The notes beneath the pieces are model-generated. The model was not told the origin of the DNA and made no database searches. It saw only the letters and a program-made list of their open reading frames with translations. Positions 1-9,791 of a DNA stretch of 49,322 nt are shown piece by piece. The position numbers and the translations under genes were made by a program. Source of the DNA: Devosia ureilytica. GTDB lineage: Bacteria; Pseudomonadota; Alphaproteobacteria; Rhizobiales; Devosiaceae. The stretch spans positions 718,158 to 767,479 of the forward strand of contig NZ_JAMZCU010000002.1 of the NCBI RefSeq assembly GCF_024273195.1, read 5' to 3'. Position 1 is the stretch's first letter. Each line of letters starts with the position of its first letter.

Positions 1-10
1 CAGTGAAGAG

Positions 11-31
11 CCCTCGGCTCAAGGCCGAGGG
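11..31. terminator. hairpin, possible terminator of a gene left of the window
   Basis: Perfect 8-bp stem CCCTCGGC / GCCGAGGG with a 5-nt loop. No clear T-run follows on the plus strand, so a terminator role is only a guess. Nothing else is recognised in bases 1-130, which lie downstream of the tag gene stop. Confidence 0.3.
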
Positions 32-130
32 TGACGTGCGGTGGGTGGTGAAGCGGACGGTTTCACGATCAGGGATGAACGGCGTGAGTGTCTGAAATGG
101 GGTCGATAGCGGGCCACACGCCGGTCTCGT

Positions 131-733
131 CTACCGCCCCGGCACCACGAACCCCTTGCGCATCTCGGCTGCTTTGGCCCGGCTCACACACCCCTCGGCA
201 TGGTCGTTGACCAGCCCCATGGCCTGCATGAAGGCGAACACCGTGGTCGGGCCGACAAAGCGCCAGCCGCGCTTTTTGAGTGCCTTGGACAGCGCCTCGG
301 ATTCGGGCGAGGTCGTCTGGCTTTGCGGCGGGGCAGGGGTCTTGGCCTCATAGCGCCATACAAAGGCGGCGATGGACCCGGCCTCTGCGATCAATTCCTG
401 GGCGCGGGCGGCATTGTTGATGGCGGCAGTGATCTTGCCGCGATGGCGCACAATGGACGCGTCGGCCAGCAGCCTCTCGACATCGGCGTCGGTAAAGGCG
501 GCGACCTTGGCAATATCAAAACCGGCAAAGCCGGCGCGGAATGCCTCGCGCTTGTTCAGAATGGTGCGCCAGCTCAGGCCCGACTGGAACCCTTCAAGGC
601 ACAGCTTTTCAAACAGGCGCGTGTCATCGCTGACCGGAAAGCCCCATTCGTGATCATGATAGGGCACGAATTCGGGCGCCCCGCCGCACCAGCGGCAGCG
701 GGCCAATCCGTCCGGTCCTTCAAAAAGGCTCAT
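131..733 (-). CDS. tag: DNA-3-methyladenine glycosylase I
   Basis: Removes 3-methyladenine from alkylated DNA, starting base-excision repair in the cytoplasm. At 200 aa it has the usual Tag length. It starts with the typical RCRWCGG segment, followed by YHDHEWGFPV and the substrate-pocket segment EKLCLEGFQSGLSW. The C-terminal half holds WRFVGPTTVFAFMQAMGLVNDH, here spanning roughly residues 156-176. These features make the family call firm. The ATG at 733 is preceded by a purine-rich GGGGGAAA. It is the last gene of a compact minus-strand set (TetR regulator, YciI-like protein, tag) with gaps of only 12-18 bp, so one promoter upstream of the regulator probably serves all three. Confidence 0.95.
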   Translation of the reverse strand: MSLFEGPDGLARCRWCGGAPEFVPYHDHEWGFPVSDDTRLFEKLCLEGFQSGLSWRTILNKREAFRAGFAGFDIAKVAAFTDADVERLLADASIVRHRGKITAAINNAARAQELIAEAGSIAAFVWRYEAKTPAPPQSQTTSPESEALSKALKKRGWRFVGPTTVFAFMQAMGLVNDHAEGCVSRAKAAEMRKGFVVPGR

Positions 734-751
734 GCAATTTCCCCCAAAGGC

Positions 752-1039
752 TCAATCCAGTAAAAACTCCAGCCGGGACTCGGCGCGGGCCGGAGCAATC
801 TCGACAATTTCTGCCCTCACCACCCCGCCACTGACAAATGGGTCTGCGGCCACGCGCTTCTCCAGCGCGGCCCGGTCGAGCCCATGCGCCATGATCGCGC
901 CGCCGCCCTCCGGCTTGAGACTGCCCCACAGGGCAAACACGCCATCGGCCAGCCCCTTTTCCAGCCAGGCCTTGTGGCCGGCCAGCAAGTCTCCGGCGCG
1001 CCCCGGCTGGCCAGATGGTTTCAGCAATACAACAAACAT
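752..1039 (-). CDS. YciI-like protein
   Basis: Small 95-aa protein of the YciI/DGPF ferredoxin-like fold. The visible pattern is an N-terminal strand MFVVLLKPSG, then HKAWLEKGLADGVFALWGSL with the usual conserved His, then an FVSGGVVRAEIVEIAP strand near the C-terminus. YciI proteins are small cytoplasmic proteins, some with weak hydrolase or dehydrochlorinase activity; most have no known substrate. It lies 12 bp after the TetR gene stop and 18 bp before tag, so it is part of that operon. The N-terminal ATG is the only reasonable start. Confidence 0.85.
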   Translation of the reverse strand: MFVVLLKPSGQPGRAGDLLAGHKAWLEKGLADGVFALWGSLKPEGGGAIMAHGLDRAALEKRVAADPFVSGGVVRAEIVEIAPARAESRLEFLLD

Positions 1040-1051
1040 GTCATTCCCCCG

Positions 1052-1639
1052 TCAGATCGTGGCAGCAGGTTGCGTCCCGGCCACCTCGTCGATCCAGCTT
1101 TCCATCATCGCCATTTCGCGGATGACGAAATCGCGGTCGCGATAGGCGGTATAGAGCGTGGCCACCCCCTGGCTGCGCATCAGCAGGTGCAGCGCCAGCG
1201 CCTGGGCATCCGCATCGCGCCCCAGGGCGCGAAACTGTTCAGCCAGCCAGTCTCGAAACAGATCGAACAGCCCCACCACCTGGTCGCGCGATCCGTGCAA
1301 CAGCTTGCTCAGTTCGATCGTCAGCGTTCCGACCGGGCAGCCATAGCGCATGATCGCGTCGCCATTGACTTCGAGCATGCCCACAAAGGCCGAAAGCCGC
1401 CCGCGCGGCGTCGGGTTGTCGCGCGCCCATCGCTCGAGCAGGGCCGTGGTATGGGCCACCCGCCGGGCGATCACCGCCGACAGGATCTCGTCCTTGCTCT
1501 TGAAGTGGTAGTAGAAATTGCCGCGCGCGATGGTCACCGCCTCGGCGATGTCGGCAAAGGAAGTGTGCTCGAAGCCGCGCTCGTAAAACAGCCGGTCCGC
1601 CGCGCCGATGATTTCCGTCCGTGTTTCGGGGCCGCGCAT
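1052..1639 (-). CDS. TetR/AcrR-family transcriptional regulator
   Basis: A 195-aa repressor with an N-terminal helix-turn-helix. Residues about 8-55 read TEIIGAADRLFYERGFEHT, then FADIAEAVTIARGNFYYHF, ending in KSKDEIL. This is the diagnostic TetR DNA-binding domain. The C-terminal ligand/dimer domain resembles the TetR C-terminal class with a long helix around RLSAFVGMLEVNG. It is first in an operon with a YciI-like protein and tag. Two imperfect palindromes containing AATTAGG lie within 60 bp upstream of its start, so it probably represses itself and the two downstream genes. The inducer is unknown. Confidence 0.9.
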   Translation of the reverse strand: MRGPETRTEIIGAADRLFYERGFEHTSFADIAEAVTIARGNFYYHFKSKDEILSAVIARRVAHTTALLERWARDNPTPRGRLSAFVGMLEVNGDAIMRYGCPVGTLTIELSKLLHGSRDQVVGLFDLFRDWLAEQFRALGRDADAQALALHLLMRSQGVATLYTAYRDRDFVIREMAMMESWIDEVAGTQPAATI

Positions 1640-1656
1640 GGCTTGGTCCTGCCGCC

Positions 1657-1699
1657 AATTAGGTCAATCGGCCAAATAATTAGGACGGGCGGCCTAATT
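1657..1699. promoter_or_regulatory. candidate TetR operator pair
   Basis: AATTAGG-N8-CCTAATT is a perfect inverted repeat at 1678-1699. A second, weaker dyad (ATTAGGTC ... GGCCAAAT) lies directly beside it at 1658-1677. Both sit 18-60 bp upstream of the TetR start on the minus strand, where autoregulatory TetR operators normally lie. The rest of 1700-1837 holds no gene and should carry the tRNA promoter. Confidence 0.6.
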
Positions 1700-1837
1700 C
1701 GTCAATCTTCTCATTCAGCATCCGTTCATCACGGCGCTCCCGGCCTGGGTCCAGGTCATTTGACCGGTTGCGCAATCGCCGCCCATCGATTAGTTTGCGC
1801 CCCGTTCGATCGAGCAAACGCCGCTCGATTCTGGTCC

Positions 1838-3555
<1,718 letters not shown>

Positions 3556-3670
3556 GTCTTACCCTCTCCCGATCGTCTGGAATTCTACCGGCAGCGTCGC
3601 ATCATACGCTCGTTCATGCAAGCTAAGCATATGGAAAACAAAGAAAAATATCTCCGCCAGCGCCATGTGC

Positions 3671-3871
3671 CTACCCCTTGAGGATAGCGTCAATCTGGGC
3701 GCCCAGCATTTTGTCGAGCACTTCGATCTCGGCCTGCGTGATCGGCAGGGTAGAGGGCAACTGATCGATCAGCTCCCATTCCCGCGGTGCGCGCGGCGGG
3801 CGGCGCGGCGGCCGCACCTTGCGGGGTGGCCTTGTTGCGCGTCTGGGCGCGGACGGGCGGCTAGAGCTCAT
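3671..3871 (-). CDS. small basic protein downstream of the relaxase
   Basis: A 66-aa protein with no recognised family. The N-terminal half is very rich in Arg and Pro (RRATRPPRKVRPPRRPPR). The C-terminal half is a predicted helix, QAEIEVLDKMLGAQIDAIL. The ATG at 3871 lies inside the end of the relaxase gene (11-bp overlap) and has AAAAGGG seven bases upstream, so it is probably translationally coupled to the relaxase. The basic tail suggests nucleic-acid or relaxase binding, but that is inference. Bases 3556-3670 hold no gene and should contain the recombinase promoter. Confidence 0.6.
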   Translation of the reverse strand: MSSSRPSAPRRATRPPRKVRPPRRPPRAPREWELIDQLPSTLPITQAEIEVLDKMLGAQIDAILKG

Positions 3872-6446
3872 GGTCAAGCCCTTTTGACCGAGCCCGCGTC
3901 GGCTCTTTTTCGGGATTGTAATCGAGGGCGTTGGTCTTGATGCTATGGCGGGCCAGGCGGCTGGCCAGATAGGTCATCCTCGCCTCGTCCCGATCTTCAC
4001 CGGCGCCGAGCGGAGCCTCCTGCTCGCGTTCGCGATCAAGGGTCCGCGCATCGATGAAGAATTCGGTGCTTTCCCGTGCCCGGCTGGAAGCGACATAGGC
4101 ATCATGCCGGTCGAAACGAGCGGATAGCAGGACCAGGGTGTGGTCGACGGTCAGACCCTGCGCCTGGAACAGCGTCGCAGCATAGGCGTGCGCGAGCCGG
4201 GCCCGGCCCTTGGTATCGGCGACGTCGCTGGGTGCAAAGCTGATCCGCTGCCCGTCCCGTTCGGCCTCGATCCGGATGATGCCGGCCTTGTCCTGTGCGA
4301 TGGTGACGATCCGGGCCTCGGTGCCATTGACGACACCGAGCCCGTCGTGGCGGCGCAGAAACCGCACCCGATCGCCTATGGCGAGACGCAGTATGTGGCG
4401 GTTGCCGGAGGCATCTGCGGCCTCAATCTGGAAGTCGGCCCCGGTCAGCGCGTTGCGCTCCCGCAGTCGATTGCGGATCGCGGCCGACAAGGCCCGCACT
4501 TCGGCATTGGTCTTGGCCGTCACCAGCACATTCTTGGCCGGGGCGGTCCTCGTGGTTTCATTCCAGCGATCAGCCGCGGCCTCAACTGTCGCACGAGGGC
4601 TATCCTGAAATGCGATCTGGCCATGCTCGGAAAAAGCATCGAGCGCCTTCTGAGCCCTGCCACGAGCAAAGTCTTTCGGCGCCTGGCGAGCCCAGGCTTC
4701 GCGCTGGCGGACGACCGTTTGGATACGGGTGGCGCCGATGGTCTCCCGGATGAGCCGCATGGCATGGCCGGCGCCGACGGGGACGAGCTGATCCTCATCG
4801 CCAACCATCACCACCACGCCGCCCGTTCGGTCCACCGCTTCGAGCAACTGGAGCGTCTGCAATGTGGCCTGCAGGCCGGCCTCTTCGACAATCAGGCAGG
4901 TTTTTTCCCCGAAGGGCTGATTGCCCATGGCGATGGATTTGCACCAGGCGTCGATGGCGCGGGATTCAACGCCGAGATCGGCGCCGAGGATGTTAGCGGG
5001 GCGCCAGGCCACGGCGGCGCCCTTCACCTGATAACCTGCAGTCTGCCAGGTCTTGGCGACGGTTTTCAGGGTCGTGGATTTCCCCGTCCCGGCACCGCCC
5101 TGGAGGAGGACAAACCTGGCGCCGCTGGTGGCGGCGCGCACCACATCCTGTTGCTCGGCATTCAGGCCGGAAATGGCGAGCATTTCGTCCCTGGCGCTCC
5201 GGTCGGGACCGACCACGCGGGCCTGTGCATTGCGCCGTACCATGTTCACCAAGGCGCGCTCAGCCGCCAGCATCTGGGGTGTGGAGTAAACGGGCCCGTC
5301 GCGTGTTTCGGCGCGTTCAAGAACGCTGTTCCGGGCGACAAGGTCATCGGCACCGGCAATGACGTCATCGAGCGTCGCGCCGGTGCCGACGAGGGTGTTA
5401 GCGCTGACTTCGATCAATTGGCGGCGCGAGAAGGTCGCTTGGTATTCGGTCAGTTTTTCCGGGACAGTGGCGAGGCGCTCTTTCCGTGCTCCATTGAAAT
5501 CCTGGGGCTCTTGCTCAACCTGCCGTCCTGCAAGGGCGATCTGTTCGGGATCGAAGCCGAGACCCCGAACCGCCGCGTGCCACTGTTCGGTGAGCTGGTT
5601 CAGACTCAGGTCCTGTTTGGTGCGGCGGTCCGTGGCGTTGATCGCAGCGGCGAGAGCCGGCGCCTGACCGGAGGTCAGTCCTGCCTCGGCCAGCTCTTCT
5701 TCCAGCGTCGCGCGGCGAGCGCTGAAGTATTTGGTGACGGTCTCTGGCACACCGGCAATCGACCACTTCCATTCGTCATCGGCGTGCTCAATGGTGAAGC
5801 CGTGCGCCTGCAGCCCACTGGCGAGCCGCAGCCTGAAGACCGCGCCCAGTGCCTTCTTCCAGCTGCGCAGTGCAACCGAATCGACGCCACCCCAAGTGCC
5901 GTCCTCGCGTTCGGCAATATTGGGTAGGCAGAGATGATGATGGCGTTGTGGATCGGCGAAGACGACGCCATCCGCATGGCGTTCCGGGCGCGCTTCGGAA
6001 TGCGTGAAAGCGGCGGCAACGAATCTGGCCTGTTCACGACGGCTGCCATTGTGACCACGTCGGGCCAGGGGAATTTCCTGCTCCACCAGCCGGAGCACGT
6101 CTTCGAGCGCGTCCCGCTCGATATCCGCGAAGAGCTGGCGCAGAGGCCCACGGGAGCATGCGAATTTGACGGAAAACCCCTTGGGGGCGGATAGGGTCAC
6201 GTCTATGCCCAGCATGCGGGGGCCGCCCGCGGCTTTGGTCAGCGGCTTCCCGGTGGCATCGAGCCCCGAGCAGATGCGGTCGAAGTCTTCGGCCCGGACG
6301 ATCTGGCCGGCGGCGATGCCCAAGGCGTCGTGCCCGCGGAGCCATATCCCCGCGCTGTCGTCAGCAGCGTAGTAGTCAAGTGCGGCTGCCGCGGCTTGAC
6401 GGGTGTAGTAGGACGACGATTTGATAACGGCGAATGTAGCGACCAA
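3861..6446 (-). CDS. MobF-family conjugative relaxase-helicase (TrwC/TraA type)
   Basis: Nicks the transfer origin, stays bound to the 5' end and unwinds the strand during conjugation. The N-terminal TrwC relaxase domain has adjacent tyrosines (SSSYYTRQ, Tyr13-Tyr14) and the three-histidine metal motif HHHLCLPNI at about residue 170. A superfamily 1 helicase follows with Walker A GGAGTGKST at about residue 450, then CLIVEEAG and VVMVGDEDQLVPVGAG, and a UvrD-like C-terminal motif with HAYAATLFQAQGLTVDHTLV. Length 861 aa is normal to slightly short for MobF. The reading frame opens with TTG at 6446. No ATG or clear ribosome site is present, and a hairpin directly abuts this start, so the true start is uncertain. 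It follows the coupling protein gene on the same strand. Confidence 0.93.
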   Translation of the reverse strand: MVATFAVIKSSSYYTRQAAAAALDYYAADDSAGIWLRGHDALGIAAGQIVRAEDFDRICSGLDATGKPLTKAAGGPRMLGIDVTLSAPKGFSVKFACSRGPLRQLFADIERDALEDVLRLVEQEIPLARRGHNGSRREQARFVAAAFTHSEARPERHADGVVFADPQRHHHLCLPNIAEREDGTWGGVDSVALRSWKKALGAVFRLRLASGLQAHGFTIEHADDEWKWSIAGVPETVTKYFSARRATLEEELAEAGLTSGQAPALAAAINATDRRTKQDLSLNQLTEQWHAAVRGLGFDPEQIALAGRQVEQEPQDFNGARKERLATVPEKLTEYQATFSRRQLIEVSANTLVGTGATLDDVIAGADDLVARNSVLERAETRDGPVYSTPQMLAAERALVNMVRRNAQARVVGPDRSARDEMLAISGLNAEQQDVVRAATSGARFVLLQGGAGTGKSTTLKTVAKTWQTAGYQVKGAAVAWRPANILGADLGVESRAIDAWCKSIAMGNQPFGEKTCLIVEEAGLQATLQTLQLLEAVDRTGGVVVMVGDEDQLVPVGAGHAMRLIRETIGATRIQTVVRQREAWARQAPKDFARGRAQKALDAFSEHGQIAFQDSPRATVEAAADRWNETTRTAPAKNVLVTAKTNAEVRALSAAIRNRLRERNALTGADFQIEAADASGNRHILRLAIGDRVRFLRRHDGLGVVNGTEARIVTIAQDKAGIIRIEAERDGQRISFAPSDVADTKGRARLAHAYAATLFQAQGLTVDHTLVLLSARFDRHDAYVASSRARESTEFFIDARTLDREREQEAPLGAGEDRDEARMTYLASRLARHSIKTNALDYNPEKEPTRARSKGLDHEL

Positions 6447-6449
6447 GAA

Positions 6450-6474
6450 AAAGGGCCCCCAATGGAGGCCCTTT
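6450..6474 (-). terminator. intrinsic terminator between coupling protein and relaxase genes
   Basis: Read on the minus strand, an 8-bp stem AAAGGGCC / GGCCCTTT with a 9-nt loop runs straight into TTTTTCTT. It lies after the coupling-protein stop (6552) and ends three bases before the TTG start of the relaxase. It could be a terminator, an attenuator or a structure that controls relaxase translation. Confidence 0.6.
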
Positions 6475-6551
6475 AGATATCCCTGATTTTCTTGCCTTTT
6501 GGAGGAAGGATTGAACGAGGAAATCTCAGTGATTTCAAATGGTTGTCTGTA

Positions 6552-8231
6552 TCAGCGACGGCGCTCCCAGACGGTGATGGGCCATTCCAGCCGGTAAATC
6601 TGTTTCAGACCAACAAGAACGGCATGGACGGCGCCGCCGCTAACCCCAAGACGATCAGAGAGATGCTCTTCGGGGATAACGGGAACCTCCTGCGGGTCCG
6701 GAGACTGGGTCTTGCCGTCAACAATCCTGGCGGATTTCCAGTCCCGGACCTGACGAGTACCAATCCATTGCTGGGCAATTTCCCTGGCATCCGGACCGGG
6801 GGTCTGCTCACAGATGATTTTCAGGCGGAACCGTTGCAGGATCGAGCGAGAAACCTCGCCATACGCGGAGCGGAACTGGGTCAGGTCCTGGGCCACTGCA
6901 ATGGTCGAGAGGCCTTTGTTCCTGCCAGTATCGAGGATTTCCGGCCAGCGCGGCAGCATGCCCAGGGTTGGAGCCTCCTCAAGCGCAATTGTGCGCAGCC
7001 TCGTCTGGCTGACCAGCAGGTCAGGATCGCCGACGTGACCGGCGATGGCGTCGATCGCCATGGAAATCCAGCCTGCCGAGATGCGGGGATGCCTCCCGTT
7101 GCGGGGCAGGACAACGATGCGGGGCTGGCTGCCGGTGCCGTGCAACCATTCGGCAAAGGAGAACTGGCGCTTTGCTGGCAGGTCTTTCCACGCTTCGGCC
7201 AAAGGGCGAAGGGTGCGCAGGACGTTGATGCGCCAGGTGATCAGCAGCGACACCGTCGTCTTGGACAATTCGCCCGCAGCATCGACCTCGATGAGCCCTG
7301 CCGCGGGAGGATAGTGCAATTCCCACTGCTGCTTGAGCCAGAGCGGATCGGACAGCGACATGGCATAAAGTTCCGGCGCGGACCAGTGTTCATGGCTACG
7401 CATGCACTCAACCATGACGCCGGCATCGAGCGTGGCCGCGCCATCCTGCCACATGCCACTCTCCTTTGTCGCGAGGGCACGCTGGGCACCAGCGGATTCG
7501 CAGTCATCGATGGTGCGGATGTCCCGGCTCATGGCCCAGCCATAGCGCGAGCGGCCGGTGCTGGAAATGACGGCAATGTCTTCATTGCCGACGGGCAATC
7601 CGGCCAGGATTTCGCCGGTGGCGTCGTAGACGAGCAGGCCAAAATCGCGGCTCTTCTGCTTGGCCTGCATGAGCAGTCCTTCGAGCAACTTGAGCAGGAT
7701 GCGCGTTTTGCCCGAGCCGATCGCGCCCAGGATCAGCAGGTTGAGGACCTGCCAGCCCCGCGGCCAGGCGACGCCGGGCGCGAGCTCAGGCATCCATTGT
7801 TTTCGCCTGCCGGCCTTGGCCAGGATCTCGGCATTGGCGCCGCTTGCTGCCGCCTTGCCGAAGATGAGGCGCCGCCCACTATAGTGCTGGCGGGTATCCA
7901 CTGCCGGTGTTGCTGCGTGCGCGATGGCAAACCCGGCCAAGCCGGCAAGGCCCATGCCGATACCAATCCCGCAAAGGCGAAACAGAACCTGGTCGGCAAT
8001 GTCGTAGTCGAGCCAGCCCTGACCACGCCAGGAGATGAGGCGCATCAGGGCATCGACCAGCATGGGCGCGGTCACGGTGACCGGCTGGTCGGCCTGCCAG
8101 CCGGAGAGAGGCAGGCAGATGAACGCAAGGGCGAGGATGAAACCGGTCAACAGCGCCATCGTGGTGGCGCGGAAGATGGCCGGGGTCAGGGGGACCACTT
8201 CGTATTCGGCAAGTTCAAGCGTGTTCATCAT
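6552..8231 (-). CDS. type IV coupling protein (TraD/TraG/VirD4-like ATPase)
   Basis: Hexameric inner-membrane ATPase that links a relaxosome to a type IV secretion channel. Two N-terminal membrane segments (ATTMALLTGFILALAFI and GIGMGLAGLAGFAIAHA) precede the motor domain. Walker A is GAIGSGKT at about residue 170. LDTGRNKGLSTIAVAQDLTQ with the downstream RFRLKIICEQT segment is characteristic of coupling proteins. I start it at the ATG at 8231, which overlaps the TGA of the upstream gene by one base (TGATG) and has GGAG upstream. A TTG one codon earlier is less likely. It belongs to a minus-strand run with the upstream membrane protein and ParA-like gene. Confidence 0.88.
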   Translation of the reverse strand: MMNTLELAEYEVVPLTPAIFRATTMALLTGFILALAFICLPLSGWQADQPVTVTAPMLVDALMRLISWRGQGWLDYDIADQVLFRLCGIGIGMGLAGLAGFAIAHAATPAVDTRQHYSGRRLIFGKAAASGANAEILAKAGRRKQWMPELAPGVAWPRGWQVLNLLILGAIGSGKTRILLKLLEGLLMQAKQKSRDFGLLVYDATGEILAGLPVGNEDIAVISSTGRSRYGWAMSRDIRTIDDCESAGAQRALATKESGMWQDGAATLDAGVMVECMRSHEHWSAPELYAMSLSDPLWLKQQWELHYPPAAGLIEVDAAGELSKTTVSLLITWRINVLRTLRPLAEAWKDLPAKRQFSFAEWLHGTGSQPRIVVLPRNGRHPRISAGWISMAIDAIAGHVGDPDLLVSQTRLRTIALEEAPTLGMLPRWPEILDTGRNKGLSTIAVAQDLTQFRSAYGEVSRSILQRFRLKIICEQTPGPDAREIAQQWIGTRQVRDWKSARIVDGKTQSPDPQEVPVIPEEHLSDRLGVSGGAVHAVLVGLKQIYRLEWPITVWERRR

Positions 8232-8818
8232 CAATTCTCCAGGTGGCCCTGATAGCGCCAGACAACCAGCTGGCTGGCCCGGGGCACCATGTTTTGGGGC
8301 AGATGCGCATTGTTGCGGTGAAGGATGTTGCGATCCATTTCGAGCATGGCGGCGACATAGTCCCAGGACAGGTCCTGGGTGGGGCGATAGACACAGCCAT
8401 CGACCTCTGCCGTGAGCCGGCGGCAGGCCGGCCAGTCCAGCACGGTCTGGGAGCGGACGAGCGGCGCGTCGAACACCGCTTCGGTCACAATCGGTGCCGC
8501 CAGGAACCCGGCAAGACCCAGTGCGATACTGGCGCTGATGGCAATGGCGTAGAGCCGGCGGGGCGTCCAGTTGAACGAAGGTTTGTCTGGCTCAGGATCA
8601 GCCGCCTGCATTGCGGCGATCGGCAGGATGTCGGGCGCGATGGCCCGCGCGACGTCGATATATTGGGCCAGGCTCAGCCGTTCGACATCGTGGCGTGACA
8701 GGCGCAGAAACTCCTCGGCACTGAGCGACTTGAGACGGGCGATGAATGCGCCCGTCTCCTCTTTCGCGTCCCGGGCGATTGCCGCCACCGAGGTCTTGAA
8801 CTTTTCCAGATCAGGCAT
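8231..8818 (-). CDS. single-span membrane protein of the transfer region
   Basis: A 195-aa protein with no family I recognise. It has a charged cytoplasmic N-terminal helix region, then one membrane segment (YAIAISASIALGLAGFLAAP, about residues 90-110). A roughly 85-residue periplasmic tail follows with two cysteines (WPACRRL and DGCVYRP), which could form a disulfide. The tail segment MLEMDRNILHRNNAHLPQ followed by QLVVWR is faintly LysM-like. The gene overlaps the ParA-like gene upstream by 8 bp and the coupling protein downstream by 1 bp, so the three are co-translated. A role in transfer is inferred from position. Confidence 0.75.
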   Translation of the reverse strand: MPDLEKFKTSVAAIARDAKEETGAFIARLKSLSAEEFLRLSRHDVERLSLAQYIDVARAIAPDILPIAAMQAADPEPDKPSFNWTPRRLYAIAISASIALGLAGFLAAPIVTEAVFDAPLVRSQTVLDWPACRRLTAEVDGCVYRPTQDLSWDYVAAMLEMDRNILHRNNAHLPQNMVPRASQLVVWRYQGHLEN

Positions 8819-9662
8819 CGACGCTCTCCCCGGCGAGGAAGGGCATCACGCGGGTCAGCTCCTCCTGGATCGTTCCGGTCCAGGCCGCCACGTCGCGCAC
8901 AAAGCGCTTGGCCTCGTCGCGCGGCTTGCCGGTCTGGCGCAGGGCCTCGGCGTAATTGTCCGCATGCCAGCCGACGACCGTCGAAGGCAGGACGGGCAGG
9001 CGCTCATAGAGCACCATGGTGCGGGGGTTGAGGCGCGGGAGGCGGATCGAGGGATAGCGATCAAAGACGTCGAGCACCTGCTTGCGCAAGCCCTTGTCGA
9101 GCTCGGCCGCGGCAGTGATCGGCGAGCCGACCATTTCGTTGCGGGCGACGATAATGGGGCTGCCCGGCAGGTTGCGCTCGGTGCGGCGCACGACGCGCAC
9201 CAGCTGCGAGGCGGCGTCGCCACCCGCCTTGGTGACGATGACGGTCACGATGCCCAGACTCAGGAGGTCGATATCTTCCTCAAGATCGAAATCGGTAATC
9301 GCCTCATGATAGACCGGCGACAGGGCGCCACCGACTTCAAGAAGGCACGAGCGGCCGGTCTCGGGCATGGCCGTTGCGGCGCGATACCACGGTGCCAGGA
9401 CATCGGCCCCGGTTACCGCGTCGGCATTGACGTCATGCCGGTCGGGAACCAGCAGGCTGGTGACGCTCTCGCCCGACTTTTCCGCCAGGGTGCGCTTGCT
9501 GTCGAGCTGGAACAAGTCGAGCGGATAGCCGGCGAGGCGGAAGGCGGTGATGAACTGGACGGCGGTATGGGTCTTGCCGACACCGCCGTCATCGGCATCG
9601 AGCACGATGCCGATCGGAGGCGTCAGCGCACTCGTCGAAAGAAGGGAAGAAGGGGTAGTCAT
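8811..9662 (-). CDS. ParA/MinD-like P-loop ATPase with atypical Walker A
   Basis: A 283-aa cytoplasmic ATPase. The nucleotide loop near the N-terminus is DDGGVGKTHTA (about residues 24-34). The GGVGKT core is kept, but the lysine that normally opens the ParA/MinD deviant Walker A (KGGxGKT) is an aspartate here. SCLLEVGGALSP resembles the Walker B strand, and VIVTKAGGDAAS and IIVARNEMVG follow as in this superfamily. In conjugative elements such ATPases assist relaxosome delivery or partition. It opens the set ParA-like, membrane protein, coupling protein. The ATG at 9662 has CGGAG upstream, and this site is part of a hairpin. Confidence 0.8.
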   Translation of the reverse strand: MTTPSSLLSTSALTPPIGIVLDADDGGVGKTHTAVQFITAFRLAGYPLDLFQLDSKRTLAEKSGESVTSLLVPDRHDVNADAVTGADVLAPWYRAATAMPETGRSCLLEVGGALSPVYHEAITDFDLEEDIDLLSLGIVTVIVTKAGGDAASQLVRVVRRTERNLPGSPIIVARNEMVGSPITAAAELDKGLRKQVLDVFDRYPSIRLPRLNPRTMVLYERLPVLPSTVVGWHADNYAEALRQTGKPRDEAKRFVRDVAAWTGTIQEELTRVMPFLAGESVDA

Positions 9663-9666
9663 GGTC

Positions 9667-9740
9667 GGCTCCGGGGTTGGTGGAGCCTTCAGTCTTTCCG
9701 ATTTTCCGCCTCATCGGTCTGGAACGATTGAGGCGGAAAA
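9667..9740. promoter_or_regulatory. two inverted repeats upstream of the ParA-like gene
   Basis: A perfect 12-bp inverted repeat TTTTCCGCCTCA / TGAGGCGGAAAA (9702-9713 and 9729-9740, 15-nt loop) and a 6-bp repeat GGCTCC / GGAGCC (9667-9672 and 9682-9687). The second buries the ribosome-binding GGAG of the ParA-like gene. No T-run follows the large repeat on either strand, so a protein-binding site (autoregulation, a centromere-like site, or part of oriT) is more likely than a terminator. Confidence 0.5.
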
Positions 9741-9791
9741 GAGCTTGCATATCAAAATGTTGAAGGTGCTCGGTGGGCCTTCAGCCGCTCC

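Noticed and set aside
4140..5927. 595-aa plus-strand frame opposite the relaxase gene
   Set aside because: It is an antisense shadow caused by high GC; the minus-strand product has clear relaxase and helicase motifs.
6492..8252. 586-aa plus-strand frame opposite the coupling protein
   Set aside because: Antisense shadow; the minus-strand product has Walker motifs and membrane segments.
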